DNA from: Cellulomonas sp. Y8
GTDB taxonomy: Bacteria; Actinomycetota; Actinomycetes; Actinomycetales; Cellulomonadaceae
Reading direction: 5' to 3'
Length of the DNA: 64,000 nt
Assembly (NCBI RefSeq): GCF_008033115.1
Contig: NZ_CP041203.1
Location: 2,666,001-2,730,000, forward strand
Shown: positions 31,628 through 40,884 of the stretch, piece after piece
Layout of the letters: each line of letters opens with the position of its first letter
Position numbering within the stretch: position 1 is the first letter of the stretch
Translations under genes and position numbers: made by a program
Notes under the pieces: model-generated
The model's database searches: none
What the model was told of the DNA's origin: nothing
Seen by the model: only the letters and a program-made list of their open reading frames with translations

Positions 31628-31686
31628 CTCCGCCCGGCGCCGCCGCGGCGGTGCCGTGCCGGTCCGTGGCACGGCACCGACGACCG

Positions 31687-31692
31687 TACGCT
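31687..31692 (+). promoter_or_regulatory. -10 of a leaderless transcript (senX3)
   Basis: TACGCT ends 6 nt before the GTG at 31699, which selects that start over the ATG at 31621. Confidence 0.55.
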
Positions 31693-31698
31693 GGCGCC

Positions 31699-32946
31699 GT
31701 GGACGGTCTCAACGGTCTCGGCGCGCTGCTCGTGGGTGTGCTGGGTCTGCTCACCGGCATCGGGGCGACGCTGGCGTTCCGGTTCAGCGAGCGCGCGCAG
31801 CGCAGCATCCCGCCGCGCCCTGAGCCGGAGGTCGACGACGGCGTGGTCCGGACGCTCGCGGTGCTGCGCTCCGCCGCGGTGGTGCTGGACGACGAGGACC
31901 GCGTCGTCCGGGCGAGCCCGCCGGCGTTCGCGCTCGGCGTCGTCCGGGACGGCATGGTCGTGCACGCCGCCGTGCGCGAGCTGATCGCCGACGTCCGCCG
32001 CACCGGGCTGATCCGCGACGAGGAGCTGGAGCTGCCGCGCGGGCCCCTGGGTCCGGGCACCGTGATGCTGCAGGTCCGCGTCGCGCAGGTCGCGCCGGGT
32101 CTGCTGCTGGTGCTCGCCGAGGACAACACCCAGGCCCGGCGCCTCGAGGCGATCCGCCGCGACTTCGTCGTCAACGTGTCCCACGAGCTGAAGACCCCGG
32201 TCGGCGCGCTCTCGCTGCTGGCCGAGACGGTGCAGGACGCCGCGGACGACCCCGAGGCCGTCCGCCGGTTCGCGGGCCGGATGGTCGGGGAGGCGCACCG
32301 GCTCTCCGAGCTGGTGCACGAGATCCTCGAGCTGTCCCGGCTGCAGGTGGCCGGCGCGCTGAAGGACATCGCCGTGGTGGACGTCGACGCCGTCGTGGCG
32401 GAGTCGGTCGACCGCGCGCGGACCGGCGCCGCCGCGAAGGACATGGGCTTCCAGGTCGGCGGCGAGCGCGGCACCCGCGTGTTCGGCGACCCCACGATGC
32501 TCGTCCAGGCGGTGCGCAACCTGCTGGACAACGCGGTGCGCTACTCGCCGGCCGGCACCACCGTCGGCGTCGGCGTCCGCAGCCGCGACGGCCTGGTGGA
32601 GATCGCGGTCGTCGACCAGGGCGTCGGCATCTCGCCCGAGGAGCAGGACCGGGTGTTCGAGCGGTTCTACCGCGTCGACCCGGCCCGCAGCCGCGAGACC
32701 GGCGGCACCGGCCTCGGCCTGTCGATCGTCAAGCACGTCGCGGCCGACCACGGCGGCGACGTGCAGGTGTGGTCGCAGCCCGGCCGCGGCTCCACGTTCA
32801 CCCTGCGGCTCCCGGTCGCCGTCGGCCAGCCGCCGGCAGCGACCGCGGACGACCGTCCGCAGCCCCTCGTCGTCCCCGACCGAACCGGCCCGGCCGCCCC
32901 GCGCGCCGCCGCCGCCCACCCCGACACCACCGCACCGGAGGCCTGA
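31699..32946 (+). CDS. senX3: Phosphate-sensing histidine kinase SenX3
   Basis: Membrane histidine kinase of 415 aa. It has one or two N-terminal hydrophobic segments (about 5-32), a PAS-like domain (about 50-145), HisKA with the phospho-acceptor in NVSHELKTPVGAL (about residue 163), and HATPase_c with N-box LLDNAVRYS, G1 VVDQGVGIS and G2 GGTGLGLSIVKH. The C-terminal 40 residues are Pro/Ala rich. It is the partner of the RegX3 gene starting 4 nt after its stop. Gene order senX3-regX3 near phoU and pst matches mycobacteria. Confidence 0.95.
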   Translation: MDGLNGLGALLVGVLGLLTGIGATLAFRFSERAQRSIPPRPEPEVDDGVVRTLAVLRSAAVVLDDEDRVVRASPPAFALGVVRDGMVVHAAVRELIADVRRTGLIRDEELELPRGPLGPGTVMLQVRVAQVAPGLLLVLAEDNTQARRLEAIRRDFVVNVSHELKTPVGALSLLAETVQDAADDPEAVRRFAGRMVGEAHRLSELVHEILELSRLQVAGALKDIAVVDVDAVVAESVDRARTGAAAKDMGFQVGGERGTRVFGDPTMLVQAVRNLLDNAVRYSPAGTTVGVGVRSRDGLVEIAVVDQGVGISPEEQDRVFERFYRVDPARSRETGGTGLGLSIVKHVAADHGGDVQVWSQPGRGSTFTLRLPVAVGQPPAATADDRPQPLVVPDRTGPAAPRAAAAHPDTTAPEA

Positions 32947-32950
32947 CCCC

Positions 32951-33671
32951 GTGACCCGCATCCTGCTCGTCGAGGACGAGGAGTCCTACCGCGACCCGCT
33001 GGGCGTACCTGCTCGGCCGCGAGGGGTTCCAGGTCACCACCGCCGCCACCGGGACCGAGGCCGTCGAGGCGTTCGAGTCCGAGGGCGCGGACCTCGTGCT
33101 GCTCGACCTCATGCTCCCCGGGATGTCCGGCACCGAGGTCTGCCGCCGGATCCGGCAGCGCTCCGACGTCCCGGTCATCATGCTGACCGCGAAGGACGGC
33201 GAGATCGACAAGGTCGTCGGCCTGGAGCTCGGGGCCGACGACTACGTGACCAAGCCCTACTCGTCCCGCGAGCTGCTGGCGCGGGTGCGCGCGGTGCTGC
33301 GCCGTCGCCAGGCGCCTGCCACGGGCGGGGCGGGCTCCGACGACGAGGTCGAGGACGACGGCGTGCTCGCCGCCGGCCGGGTCCGGATGGACGTCGAGCG
33401 GCACACCGTCACGGTCGACGACCAGCCCGTGGCGTTCCCCCTCAAGGAGTTCGAGCTGCTCGAGCTGCTGCTGCGGAACGCGGGCCGGGTGCTCACCCGC
33501 GGCCAGCTCATCGACCGCGTCTGGGGGACCGACTACGTCGGCGACACCAAGACCCTCGACGTGCACGTGAAGCGGGTGCGCGCCAAGATCGAGCCGGACC
33601 CGGGGAACCCGACGCTCCTGGTCACCGTGCGCGGCCTCGGCTACAAGCTGCTCGACGACGACCCGGCCTGA
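32951..33671 (+). pseudogene. regX3: Response regulator RegX3, frameshifted by one extra G
   Basis: The N-terminal frame (GTG 32951) reads VTRILLVEDEESYRDPL and then goes out of frame at GGG 33001-33003. Removing one G restores LAYLLGREGFQVTT and an unbroken 239-aa OmpR-type regulator. It would have acidic residues EDE (9-11), phospho-acceptor Asp52 in LLDLMLPGMSG, Thr in MLTAKDG, Lys in YVTKPYS, and a winged-helix DNA-binding domain ending RTLDVHVKRVRAKIEPDPGNP...VRGLGYKLL. RegX3 activates phosphate-starvation genes. As written, the gene cannot make a full protein; a sequencing error is as likely as a real mutation. Confidence 0.9.
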
Positions 33672-33722
33672 CCGGCCGGGCGTGACGCGCGCCACGCGGG
33701 TCCCCGCCAGGATTGTCCGCTC

Positions 33723-33762
33723 GTTCACCGTCCGTTCACCCGGCTACGGGAGCCTGGTCACC
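33723..33762 (+). promoter_or_regulatory. PHO box upstream of pstS
   Basis: GTTCACC at 33723-33729 and again at 33734-33740 gives the 11-bp direct repeat of actinobacterial PHO boxes. GGTCACC at 33756-33762 is in the same phase (33 bp on), with one degenerate unit between. The array lies just upstream of a -10 like TAGCGT (33772-33777). Confidence 0.88.
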
Positions 33763-33771
33763 TGCGCTCCT

Positions 33772-33777
33772 TAGCGT
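33772..33777 (+). promoter_or_regulatory. -10 of the pst operon
   Basis: TAGCGT follows the PHO box so that an activator bound there would occupy the -35 region. The leader to the pstS GTG would be about 50 nt. Confidence 0.5.
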
Positions 33778-33835
33778 CGGCGCCAGGTCGCGCACAGACG
33801 GGTGCGCGCCGCGTCACGACAGGACGGACAACACT

Positions 33836-34954
33836 GTGAAGCTCAACCGCGGTCGTACGGGTGCCCTCGCCCTCGCCGGCGTCGTCGCCCTCTCCCTCAC
33901 GGCATGTGGTTCGGACAACCCGACGGGCGCCGCCGAGACCTCCGGCGGATCCGACACCGGCTCGACCAGCTCCCTCTCGGGTGAGCTCGCCGGCTCGGGC
34001 GCCTCGTCGCAGGAGTCCGCGATGGAGGCCTGGCGCGCCGGGTTCCAGAACGCGAACCCCGACGTCACCGTCTCGTACGACCCGGTCGGCTCGGGTGGCG
34101 GCCGCACCGCGTTCCTCGACGGCTCCGTGAAGTTCGCGGGTACCGACTCCGCGCTCGACGAGGACGAGCTGGCCCAGGCGCAGGAGCGCTGCTTCGGCGC
34201 CAGCGCGGTGGACCTGCCGGTCTACATCTCCCCGATCGCCGTCGTCTTCAACCTCGAGGGCGTCACCGAGCTGAACCTCTCGGCCGAGACGATCGCGAAC
34301 ATCTTCAACAACACGATCACGAACTGGAACGACCCGGCCATCGCCGAGGCGAACCCGGACGTGACGCTGCCGGACCTGGCGATCACCACCGTGCACCGCT
34401 CGGACGAGTCGGGCACCACGAAGAACTTCACCGACTACCTGGCGAAGGCCGGCAACGGCGCGTGGACGGCCGAGGCCTCCGGCGACTGGGCGGTCGAGGG
34501 CGGCGAGTCCGGCCAGGGCACCTCCGGCCTGATCCAGACCGTCCAGGGCGGCCAGGGCACCATCGGCTACGCGGACGCCTCGAAGGCCGGCTCGCTCGGC
34601 AAGGTCTCGATCCAGGTCGGCGACGAGTTCGTCGCCCCGTCGGAGGAGGCCGCCGCGGCCGCGCTCGACGTCTCCCCGCGCGACGACTCGCGCGAGGAGG
34701 GTGACATCGTCATCGACATCGACCGCACCACGACCGAGGCCGGCGCCTACCCGCTGATCCTCGCCTCGTACCTGGTCGTCTGCCAGTCCTACGACTCGCA
34801 GGACGACGTCGACCTGGTCAAGGCGTTCGCGACCTACGTCGCCTCCGCCGAGGGCCAGGCGGCCTCCGAGTCGGCCGCGGGCTCCGCGCCGATCTCGGAC
34901 GACCTGCGCTCCGACGTCCAGGCGTCGATCGACGCGATCACCCTGGCGTCCTGA
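33836..34954 (+). CDS. pstS: Phosphate ABC transporter substrate-binding lipoprotein
   Basis: A 372-aa periplasmic-type phosphate-binding lipoprotein. The signal peptide ends in LSLTAC with lipidated Cys24. Phosphate-binding stretches are GSGASSQESAMEAW, VGSGGGRTAFLDGSVKFAGTDSAL and HRSDESGTTKNFTDYL. It feeds PstC/PstA. The GTG at 33836 is preferred over upstream starts because it is followed directly by the Lys/Arg-rich signal peptide. A 14-bp hairpin after the gene probably raises its level over the downstream genes. Confidence 0.97.
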   Translation: MKLNRGRTGALALAGVVALSLTACGSDNPTGAAETSGGSDTGSTSSLSGELAGSGASSQESAMEAWRAGFQNANPDVTVSYDPVGSGGGRTAFLDGSVKFAGTDSALDEDELAQAQERCFGASAVDLPVYISPIAVVFNLEGVTELNLSAETIANIFNNTITNWNDPAIAEANPDVTLPDLAITTVHRSDESGTTKNFTDYLAKAGNGAWTAEASGDWAVEGGESGQGTSGLIQTVQGGQGTIGYADASKAGSLGKVSIQVGDEFVAPSEEAAAAALDVSPRDDSREEGDIVIDIDRTTTEAGAYPLILASYLVVCQSYDSQDDVDLVKAFATYVASAEGQAASESAAGSAPISDDLRSDVQASIDAITLAS

Positions 34955-34964
34955 TCACCCCGGG

Positions 34965-35003
34965 GGGAGGGGCGGCCGTCGTGACCCGTCGGCCGCCCCT
35001 CCC
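34965..35003 (+). terminator. Attenuator hairpin after pstS
   Basis: A perfect 14-bp stem (34965-34978 with 34990-35003) lies 10 nt after the pstS stop inside the pst operon. It would reduce read-through or stabilise the 3' end of pstS mRNA. Confidence 0.7.
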
Positions 35004-35090
35004 GCCCGGACCCCGGCCGGTCCACCTCGCGGTGGGCCGGCCGTCGGCGCGAGACACGACCTCTCTCCTCCCCCTCCCCCTGGAGACCGC

Positions 35091-36101
35091 GTGACCAGCA
35101 CCCAGTCCCGCACCGCGGGGCCCACCGAGCCGGTGAAGCCCGGCACGACGGCCCGCAGGCTGCGCTCGGGCCACGGCGACCGTGGCGGCAGCCTGGCGTT
35201 CCGCTGGCTCGCCACCGGGGCCGGCGTCCTGATCCTCGTGATCCTGGCCGCCGTGGCCGTGTTCCTGGTCCAGCGCGCGTGGCCGGCCCTCACCGCGGAC
35301 TCGTCCGAGCTGTCGGACGCGGTCAGCTGGTTCCCCGAGGACACCAGCCTGCTGGGCTTCGTCGGCCCGCTGATCTTCGGCACGCTGCTCGCGGCCGCGG
35401 TGTCGCTGCTGCTGGCGACCCCGGTCGCCATCGGCATCGCGCTGTTCACCTCGCACTACGCGCCGCGGCGGCTCGCGAGCGCGCTCGGGTACGTGGTCGA
35501 CCTGCTCGCCGCCATCCCCTCGGTCGTCTACGGCCTGTGGGGCGGTCTGGTGCTCAGCCCGGTCGTGCAGCCGGTGTGGGAGTTCCTCGGGACGTACCTC
35601 GGCTGGATCCCGTTCTTCGGCGGCGTGGTCTCGCCGACCGGCCGCGTGATGATGACCGTGGCCGTCGTGCTCGCCGTGATGATCCTGCCGATCATCACCG
35701 CGATCTGCCGCGAGGTGTTCCTGCAGACCCCGCGCCTGCACGAGGAGGCCGCCCTGGCCCTCGGCGCGACGCAGTGGGAGGTCGTGCGGATGGCCGTGCT
35801 GCCGTTCGCCCGGTCCGGCATCGTGTCGGCCGCCATGCTCGGCCTGGGCCGCGCGCTCGGCGAGACGATGGCCGTGCTGATGATCCTGTCGCCCGGGTTC
35901 CTCTACTCGTTCCAGCTGCTCGCCGCCGGGCAGCAGCAGACGATCGCCGCGAACATCGCCGCGCAGTTCCCCGAGGCCAACCAGACCGGCGTCGCGACGC
36001 TGATCGCCACCGGTCTCGCCCTGTTCATCATCACCCTGGCCGTGAACATGGCCGCCCGCGCGATCGTCGCGCGGCGCAAGGACTTCTCGGGGGCGAACTG
36101 A
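35091..36101 (+). CDS. pstC: Phosphate ABC transporter permease PstC
   Basis: A 336-aa inner-membrane permease with six predicted helices, the first at about residues 40-62. The permease-ATPase contact loop reads EEAALALGATQWEVVRMAVLPFARSGI, the EAA motif. The start is GTG with GGAG 8 nt upstream. It forms the channel with PstA. Confidence 0.96.
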   Translation: MTSTQSRTAGPTEPVKPGTTARRLRSGHGDRGGSLAFRWLATGAGVLILVILAAVAVFLVQRAWPALTADSSELSDAVSWFPEDTSLLGFVGPLIFGTLLAAAVSLLLATPVAIGIALFTSHYAPRRLASALGYVVDLLAAIPSVVYGLWGGLVLSPVVQPVWEFLGTYLGWIPFFGGVVSPTGRVMMTVAVVLAVMILPIITAICREVFLQTPRLHEEAALALGATQWEVVRMAVLPFARSGIVSAAMLGLGRALGETMAVLMILSPGFLYSFQLLAAGQQQTIAANIAAQFPEANQTGVATLIATGLALFIITLAVNMAARAIVARRKDFSGAN

Positions 36102-36102
36102 C

Positions 36103-37059
36103 ATGACGACCACCCCGACCACCACCACCCCGGCGGGCGCGTCGCTGCGCGAGGCGCTGCAGGCCACGGACCGCCGCCGGCGCCGTACCGACGTCACGAT
36201 GCGCGTGCTGATCATCTCCGCGTTCGTGCTGGCGATGATCCCGCTGCTGTCGCTCACCTGGACCGTGGTGTCCCGCGGCATCGGCCGGCTGGACTCCTAC
36301 TTCCTGCTCAACTCCATGCGCGGCGTGTTCGGCGGCATGGACGCGGGCGGCATCTACCACGCCATCGTCGGCACGCTCGAGATCACGCTGTTCGCCGCGC
36401 TGATCTCGGTGCCGATCGGCCTGCTCACCGCGATCTACCTGGTCGAGTACGGCAACGGCAAGCCGCTCGCCCGCGTGGTGACCTTCCTGGTCGACGTGAT
36501 GACGGGCATCCCGTCCATCGTCGCCGGCCTGTTCGCCTACGCGCTGTTCGCGCTGCTCCTCGGCCCGGGCGCGAAGTTCGGCGCCATCGGCTCGGTCGCC
36601 CTGTCCGTGCTGATGATCCCGGTCGTGATCCGGTCCAGCGAGGAGATGCTGCGGCTCGTCCCGAACGAGCTGCGCGAGGCCTCCCTGGCGCTCGGCGTGC
36701 CGCGCTGGCTGACCATCATCAAGGTCGTCCTGCGCACCTCGGTCGCCGGCCTCACCACCGGCGTGATGCTGGCGATCGCCCGCGTCATCGGCGAGACGGC
36801 CCCGCTGCTGCTCACGGTCGGGGTGGTCGACTCGATCAACTTCAACCTGTTCGAGGGCCGCATGATGACCCTGCCCGTCTACGTGTACCGGCAGTACGCT
36901 CAGGGCCTGGTCCCGTGCTCGGACGGCGACGCGAGCTGCATCCCGGACATCAACCTGCAGCGCGCCTGGGCCGCCGCCCTCACGCTCTTCCTCATCGTCA
37001 TGGTGCTGAACCTCATCGGGCGCCTCGTCACGCGGATCTTCGCCCCGAAGATCCGCTGA
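36103..37059 (+). CDS. pstA: Phosphate ABC transporter permease PstA
   Basis: A 318-aa permease with six predicted helices, starting 1 nt after pstC. Its EAA loop is [42 protein letters not shown] matches the conserved helix-3 region of PstA. Partner of PstC. Confidence 0.96.
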   Translation: MTTTPTTTTPAGASLREALQATDRRRRRTDVTMRVLIISAFVLAMIPLLSLTWTVVSRGIGRLDSYFLLNSMRGVFGGMDAGGIYHAIVGTLEITLFAALISVPIGLLTAIYLVEYGNGKPLARVVTFLVDVMTGIPSIVAGLFAYALFALLLGPGAKFGAIGSVALSVLMIPVVIRSSEEMLRLVPNELREASLALGVPRWLTIIKVVLRTSVAGLTTGVMLAIARVIGETAPLLLTVGVVDSINFNLFEGRMMTLPVYVYRQYAQGLVPCSDGDASCIPDINLQRAWAAALTLFLIVMVLNLIGRLVTRIFAPKIR

Positions 37060-37106
37060 CCCGCCGCCCCCACCTCCCCTTCACCAAGCCCAAGGAGACG
37101 ACCGAG

Positions 37107-37886
37107 ATGGCTCAGCGCATCGACGTCAAGGACCTGAACATCTACTACGGCGCCTTCAAGGCCGTCGAGGACGTGAACATGACCATCGAGCCCCGCTCGG
37201 TGACCGCGTTCATCGGCCCGTCCGGCTGCGGGAAGTCGACGTTCCTCCGCACGCTCAACCGCATGCACGAGGTCATCCCCGGCGCGCGCGTCGAGGGCAC
37301 CGTCGCGGTCGAGGGCGTGGACCTCTACGGCGACGAGATCGACCCGGTGGCCGTGCGCCGCCAGGTCGGCATGGTGTTCCAGCGCCCGAACCCGTTCCCG
37401 ACGATGTCGATCGCGGAGAACGTGCTCGCCGGCGTCCGGCTGAACAACCGCCGGATCTCGAAGGGCGACGCGAACGACCTCGTCGAGGCCTCGCTGCGCG
37501 GCGCCAACCTGTGGAACGAGGTCAAGGACCGCCTGGACCGCCCGGGCTCCGGCCTGTCCGGCGGCCAGCAGCAGCGCCTGTGCATCGCCCGCGCCATCGC
37601 GGTGAAGCCCCAGGTGCTGCTCATGGACGAGCCGTGCTCCGCGCTCGACCCGATCTCGACCCTCGCCATCGAGGACCTGATCGCCGAGCTCAAGAGCGAG
37701 TACACGATCGTCATCGTCACGCACAACATGCAGCAGGCGGCCCGCGTCTCGGAGCGGACGGCGTTCTTCAACATCGCCGGCACCGGCCAGCCCGGCAAGC
37801 TCATCGAGATCGACGACACCGCCACGATGTTCTCGTCGCCCAAGGAGCAGGCGACCGAGGACTACATCTCCGGCCGCTTCGGCTGA
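37107..37886 (+). CDS. pstB: Phosphate ABC transporter ATPase PstB
   Basis: A 259-aa ATPase that drives phosphate import. Walker A is GPSGCGKS (37-44), the Q-loop is in VFQRPNPFP, the signature is LSGGQQQR and Walker B is [13 protein letters not shown], followed by the H-loop THNMQQA. The ATG has AAGGAG 9 nt upstream. A terminator hairpin follows at 37959. Confidence 0.98.
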   Translation: MAQRIDVKDLNIYYGAFKAVEDVNMTIEPRSVTAFIGPSGCGKSTFLRTLNRMHEVIPGARVEGTVAVEGVDLYGDEIDPVAVRRQVGMVFQRPNPFPTMSIAENVLAGVRLNNRRISKGDANDLVEASLRGANLWNEVKDRLDRPGSGLSGGQQQRLCIARAIAVKPQVLLMDEPCSALDPISTLAIEDLIAELKSEYTIVIVTHNMQQAARVSERTAFFNIAGTGQPGKLIEIDDTATMFSSPKEQATEDYISGRFG

Positions 37887-37958
37887 GCCGCTCCGGGGCA
37901 CGGCGACCGGCGCGCGGGTCGGGAGGGGAACCGCGCGCCGACCGCCCGGGCCGTACGA

Positions 37959-37990
37959 CACAGGCCCCGTCCGTCCGGACGGGGCCTGTG
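37959..37990 (+). terminator. pst operon terminator
   Basis: A perfect 14-bp stem, CACAGGCCCCGTCC with its complement, has a 4-nt loop and lies 72 nt after the pstB stop. It also faces the convergent lipoprotein gene. Confidence 0.8.
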
Positions 37991-38024
37991 CCGTGCGTGG
38001 GGGCGGGACGGACCCGCCGGAGCG

Positions 38025-38642
38025 TCAGCCCTCGGTGCCGGCGGTCGCCTCGGCGGTCGGCGCCGTCGTCTCCTCGGTGCCGGGCTCCGTGGTGTCCTCG
38101 GCGGACGCGGTCTCGGTGGCGGTCGGCTCGGGGGTCTCCTCGACCAGCTCCGGGACCAGGTCCGCGTACTCCGGCAGCGTGCCGTCGAGGACGGGGACCG
38201 GGACGGTCTCGTCGCCCGCCGCGCCGGTGCTCAGCGTCAGCTCGACGGTCGAGCCCGGGGCGCCCGCGGCGTCGAAGACGACCTGCTCGCGCTCGTCGCC
38301 GTCCGCGCCGCCCTCGCCGGAGCCGCCGCCCAGCAGCACGGTGGCGCCGGACTCGACGCGCACGCGCTCGGACGAGCCCTCGAGCGACAGCTCGACGGTC
38401 AGCGCCTCGTCGCCGCGGTTGGTCAGGGCGCCCTGCAGCGCGCCGGGAGCGTCGGCCGCCTCCGCGACGATCAGCAGGTTCTCCGCCGTCAGGTCGCCGA
38501 GCGTCGCTCGCACGCCGTCCGACGCCGAGTACGCGACCTCGGTGGTGATCTGGTTGGTCACCGAGCAGCCGGACAGGGCCGCCGCGAGGGCCAGGACGGC
38601 CCCGACGACGACGGGGCGGGCGGACGTGCGGCTGCGGGCCAC
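38025..38642 (-). CDS. Lipoprotein of unknown function
   Basis: A 205-aa secreted lipoprotein. The signal peptide ends in AALSGC with Cys26. The mature part (about 30-150) is beta-rich, with an alternating pattern ([17 protein letters not shown]) suggesting an immunoglobulin-like fold, followed by a Thr/Glu/Pro/Ala-rich tail (about 155-205). The GTG has GAGGAG 6 nt upstream. I recognise no named family; actinobacteria often carry such a gene between pst and carD. Confidence 0.75.
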   Translation of the reverse strand: MARSRTSARPVVVGAVLALAAALSGCSVTNQITTEVAYSASDGVRATLGDLTAENLLIVAEAADAPGALQGALTNRGDEALTVELSLEGSSERVRVESGATVLLGGGSGEGGADGDEREQVVFDAAGAPGSTVELTLSTGAAGDETVPVPVLDGTLPEYADLVPELVEETPEPTATETASAEDTTEPGTEETTAPTAEATAGTEG

Positions 38643-38719
38643 GGTGGACTCCTCGGTGCGGTGGGGCGGGCGCTGCGGTGCGCGGGGGGCTGCGGCACGC
38701 GCGCGGGCGTGCGAGGCCG

Positions 38720-38725
38720 AGCCTA
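38720..38725 (-). promoter_or_regulatory. Possible -10 of the lipoprotein gene
   Basis: On the minus strand this reads TAGGCT and would give a leader of about 70 nt. The 368-bp gap 38643-39010 otherwise holds only the carD promoter region; I see no gene in it. Confidence 0.4.
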
Positions 38726-38973
38726 CGTGGGCGCGGGGGTGCCGTGCACGGCCTCTCGGCGGCTGCGTGGGCCTTCGGTCCCACGGACGGCGTCGTCGCA
38801 GGTCAGCGGGGTGCGCGGCCGGGGACGGGGTCGCACGGGGCCCTCGTCGGAGACTATCCACCCGGGGGCGTCCCGCCACCACGCCGCGCGGCGTGTCGAA
38901 TCTCTGACGTGGCCGACAACGCCCTGACCTGCGCAAACGCGGCTGATCTCCACGAAATCCCCCCGTTGCCGCG

Positions 38974-38982
38974 TGGTAGACT
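38974..38982 (+). promoter_or_regulatory. Extended -10 of carD
   Basis: TGGTAGACT has the TG-n-TAnnnT form of an extended -10. The transcript would start near 38989 with AAGGGG about 11 nt before the ATG. Confidence 0.5.
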
Positions 38983-39010
38983 GGGCTTCCGCGAAAGGGG
39001 ACACCTGCAG

Positions 39011-39493
39011 ATGACTTTCACTGTTGGGGAGACGGTTGTCTACCCGCACCACGGTGCAGCGCTGATCGAGGAGATCAAGACCAGGACCATCCGCGGCGAG
39101 GACAAGATCTACCTCAAGCTGAAGGTCGCCCAGGGTGACCTGACCATCGAGGTGCCGGCGGAGAACGTCGACCTCGTGGGTGTGCGGGACGTCGTCGGGG
39201 CCGAGGGCCTGGAGCGCGTGTTCGACGTGCTGCGCGCCCCCTACACCGAGGAGCCGACCAACTGGTCGCGCCGCTACAAGGCCAACCTCGAGAAGCTCGC
39301 CTCCGGCGACGTGATCAAGGTCGCCGAGGTCGTCCGCGACCTCTCCCGCCGGGACGCCGACCGCGGCCTGTCCGCGGGCGAGAAGCGCATGCTCGCCAAG
39401 GCCCGGCAGATCCTCGTCTCGGAGCTCGCGCTGGCCGAGCACACCGAGGAGGAGAAGGCCGAGGCCATCCTCGACGAGGTGCTCGCGTCCTGA
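39011..39493 (+). CDS. carD: CarD-family transcriptional regulator
   Basis: A 160-aa RNA-polymerase-binding protein that stabilises open complexes at ribosomal and other promoters. The N-terminal RNAP-interaction domain is [17 protein letters not shown] through about residue 55, and the C-terminal helical DNA-binding domain includes [13 protein letters not shown] (with the Trp that wedges the transcription bubble). It is a conserved neighbour of ispD-ispF in actinobacteria. The first codons are A/T-rich compared with neighbours, as is common for strongly expressed genes. Confidence 0.97.
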   Translation: MTFTVGETVVYPHHGAALIEEIKTRTIRGEDKIYLKLKVAQGDLTIEVPAENVDLVGVRDVVGAEGLERVFDVLRAPYTEEPTNWSRRYKANLEKLASGDVIKVAEVVRDLSRRDADRGLSAGEKRMLAKARQILVSELALAEHTEEEKAEAILDEVLAS

Positions 39494-39532
39494 CGGCGCG
39501 CTGACCCTCCGACACCGGCCGACCGCGCCCGC

Positions 39533-40277
39533 ATGCCCACCGCGGCCATCCTGACCGCCGCCGGCAGCGGTACGCGGCTCGGCCTGCCGGGACCGAAGGC
39601 GCTCGTCGAGCTCGCCGGGGTCCCGCTGGTCGTCCACGCCGCCCGACGCCTCGCTGCGTCGGGCGTCGTGCTGTCCGTGGTCGTCACCGTCCCGCCCGGC
39701 CGGACCGGGGGCTTCCGGGCCCTGCTCGGCGGTCCCGTGCGGCCGGGGATCGGCGTGCCGGTGACCGTCGTCGAGGGCGCGGGGTCGCGGCAGGCGTCCG
39801 TCGCCGCCGGGCTCGCCGCGCTCGCCGACGACGTCGACGTCGTCCTCGTGCACGACGCCGCGCGCGCCCTCGCGTCGCCCGCCCTGATCCGGTCCGTCGA
39901 GGCCGCCGTCCGCGCCGGGCACCGGGCCGTGGTGCCCGGGCTCCCGGTCGCCGACACCATCAAGCAGGTCGGCGAGCCCGTCGACGGCGGCGCCCCCGTG
40001 GTCGCGACCGTCCCGCGTGCCACCATGCGCGCCGTGCAGACGCCCCAGGGGTTCGACCGGGCGCTGCTCGACGCGGCGCACACCGCCGGGGCCGACCGGG
40101 CCGCGTCCGAGGCGACCGCCGCGACCGACGACGCCTCGCTCGTCGAGGCGCTGGGGGAGCAGGTGTGGGTCGTGCCCGGGGGAGGAGCAGGCCATGAAGA
40201 TCACGACGACGCGGGACCTGGCGGTGGCGGAGCTGCTGGCGCGGGACGCCGCGGCGCGCGACGGGGCGCGGGCGTGA
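39533..40277 (+). CDS. ispD: 2-C-methyl-D-erythritol 4-phosphate cytidylyltransferase, frameshifted near its 3' end
   Basis: MEP-pathway enzyme making CDP-methylerythritol. The N-terminal nucleotide site is [21 protein letters not shown] (residues 7-27), then [13 protein letters not shown] and [17 protein letters not shown]. In this sequence the frame runs on after VWVVPG into the ispF frame because the G-run 40178-40182 has five Gs. With four Gs it continues as [18 protein letters not shown], the expected IspD C-terminus, and stops at 40277, overlapping the ispF GTG. The open frame as written (39533-40822) therefore mimics an IspD-IspF fusion. Confidence 0.9.
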
Positions 40278-40822
40278 CGGCAGCGGCCGCCGGGCCGGCG
40301 GGCGGGGTCCCCGAGGGCGCGGGCACCGGCGTGCCGGGCCTGCCGCGCACGGGGGTCGGCGTCGACGTGCACGCGAACGACCCCGAGCCCGCGCCCGGCG
40401 CCGTCCTGCACCTCGCGGGCCTCGCCTGGCCGGGCGAGGCGCCGTTGGCCGGCCACTCCGACGCCGACGTCGCCGCGCACGCCGCGGCCGACGCGCTGCT
40501 CTCCGCGGCGGGGATCGGCGACCTGGGCTCGGTGTTCGGCACGTCCCGCCCGGAGTGGGCCGGGGCCGCGGGGACGACCCTGCTGGCTGAGGCCGCGCGG
40601 CTGGTGCGGGAGGCGGGGTTCGCGGTCGGGAACGTCGCGGTCCAGGTGATCGGCAACCGCCCCCGCCTGTCCCCGCGCCGGGCCGAGGCGGAGGCCGCGC
40701 TGACGGCCGCGGCCGGCGCCCCGGTCTCGGTCTCCGCCACGACCACGGACGGCCTCGGCCTCACGGGCCGCGGCGAGGGCATCGCCGCGATCGCGACGGC
40801 CCTGATCGCCCCGCGCGCCTAG
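40274..40822 (+). CDS. ispF: 2-C-methyl-D-erythritol 2,4-cyclodiphosphate synthase
   Basis: MEP-pathway enzyme of 182 aa forming the cyclic diphosphate intermediate. The metal ligands are in [10 protein letters not shown] (Asp and His) and in [41 protein letters not shown] and the C-terminal [19 protein letters not shown] are conserved. The first 30 residues are Ala/Gly/Pro rich and precede the core. The GTG overlaps the restored ispD stop (GTGA), the usual layout for separate, coupled genes. Confidence 0.93.
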   Translation: MTAAAAGPAGGVPEGAGTGVPGLPRTGVGVDVHANDPEPAPGAVLHLAGLAWPGEAPLAGHSDADVAAHAAADALLSAAGIGDLGSVFGTSRPEWAGAAGTTLLAEAARLVREAGFAVGNVAVQVIGNRPRLSPRRAEAEAALTAAAGAPVSVSATTTDGLGLTGRGEGIAAIATALIAPRA

Positions 40823-40884
40823 CCCCCCGCGCGCCCGCGCCACCCGCGCCCGCGCCACCCGCGCGCCGAGTCTCCACCGCGCGC

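Noticed and set aside
31621..31698. ATG 31621 as the senX3 start
   Set aside because: It lies in the PHO-box array and would put the -10 box inside the gene; the 26 extra residues look like translated non-coding DNA.
39533..40822. Single 429-aa bifunctional IspD-IspF protein
   Set aside because: The alternative frame carries the conserved IspD C-terminus and a stop overlapping the ispF start, so the fusion is explained by one extra G.
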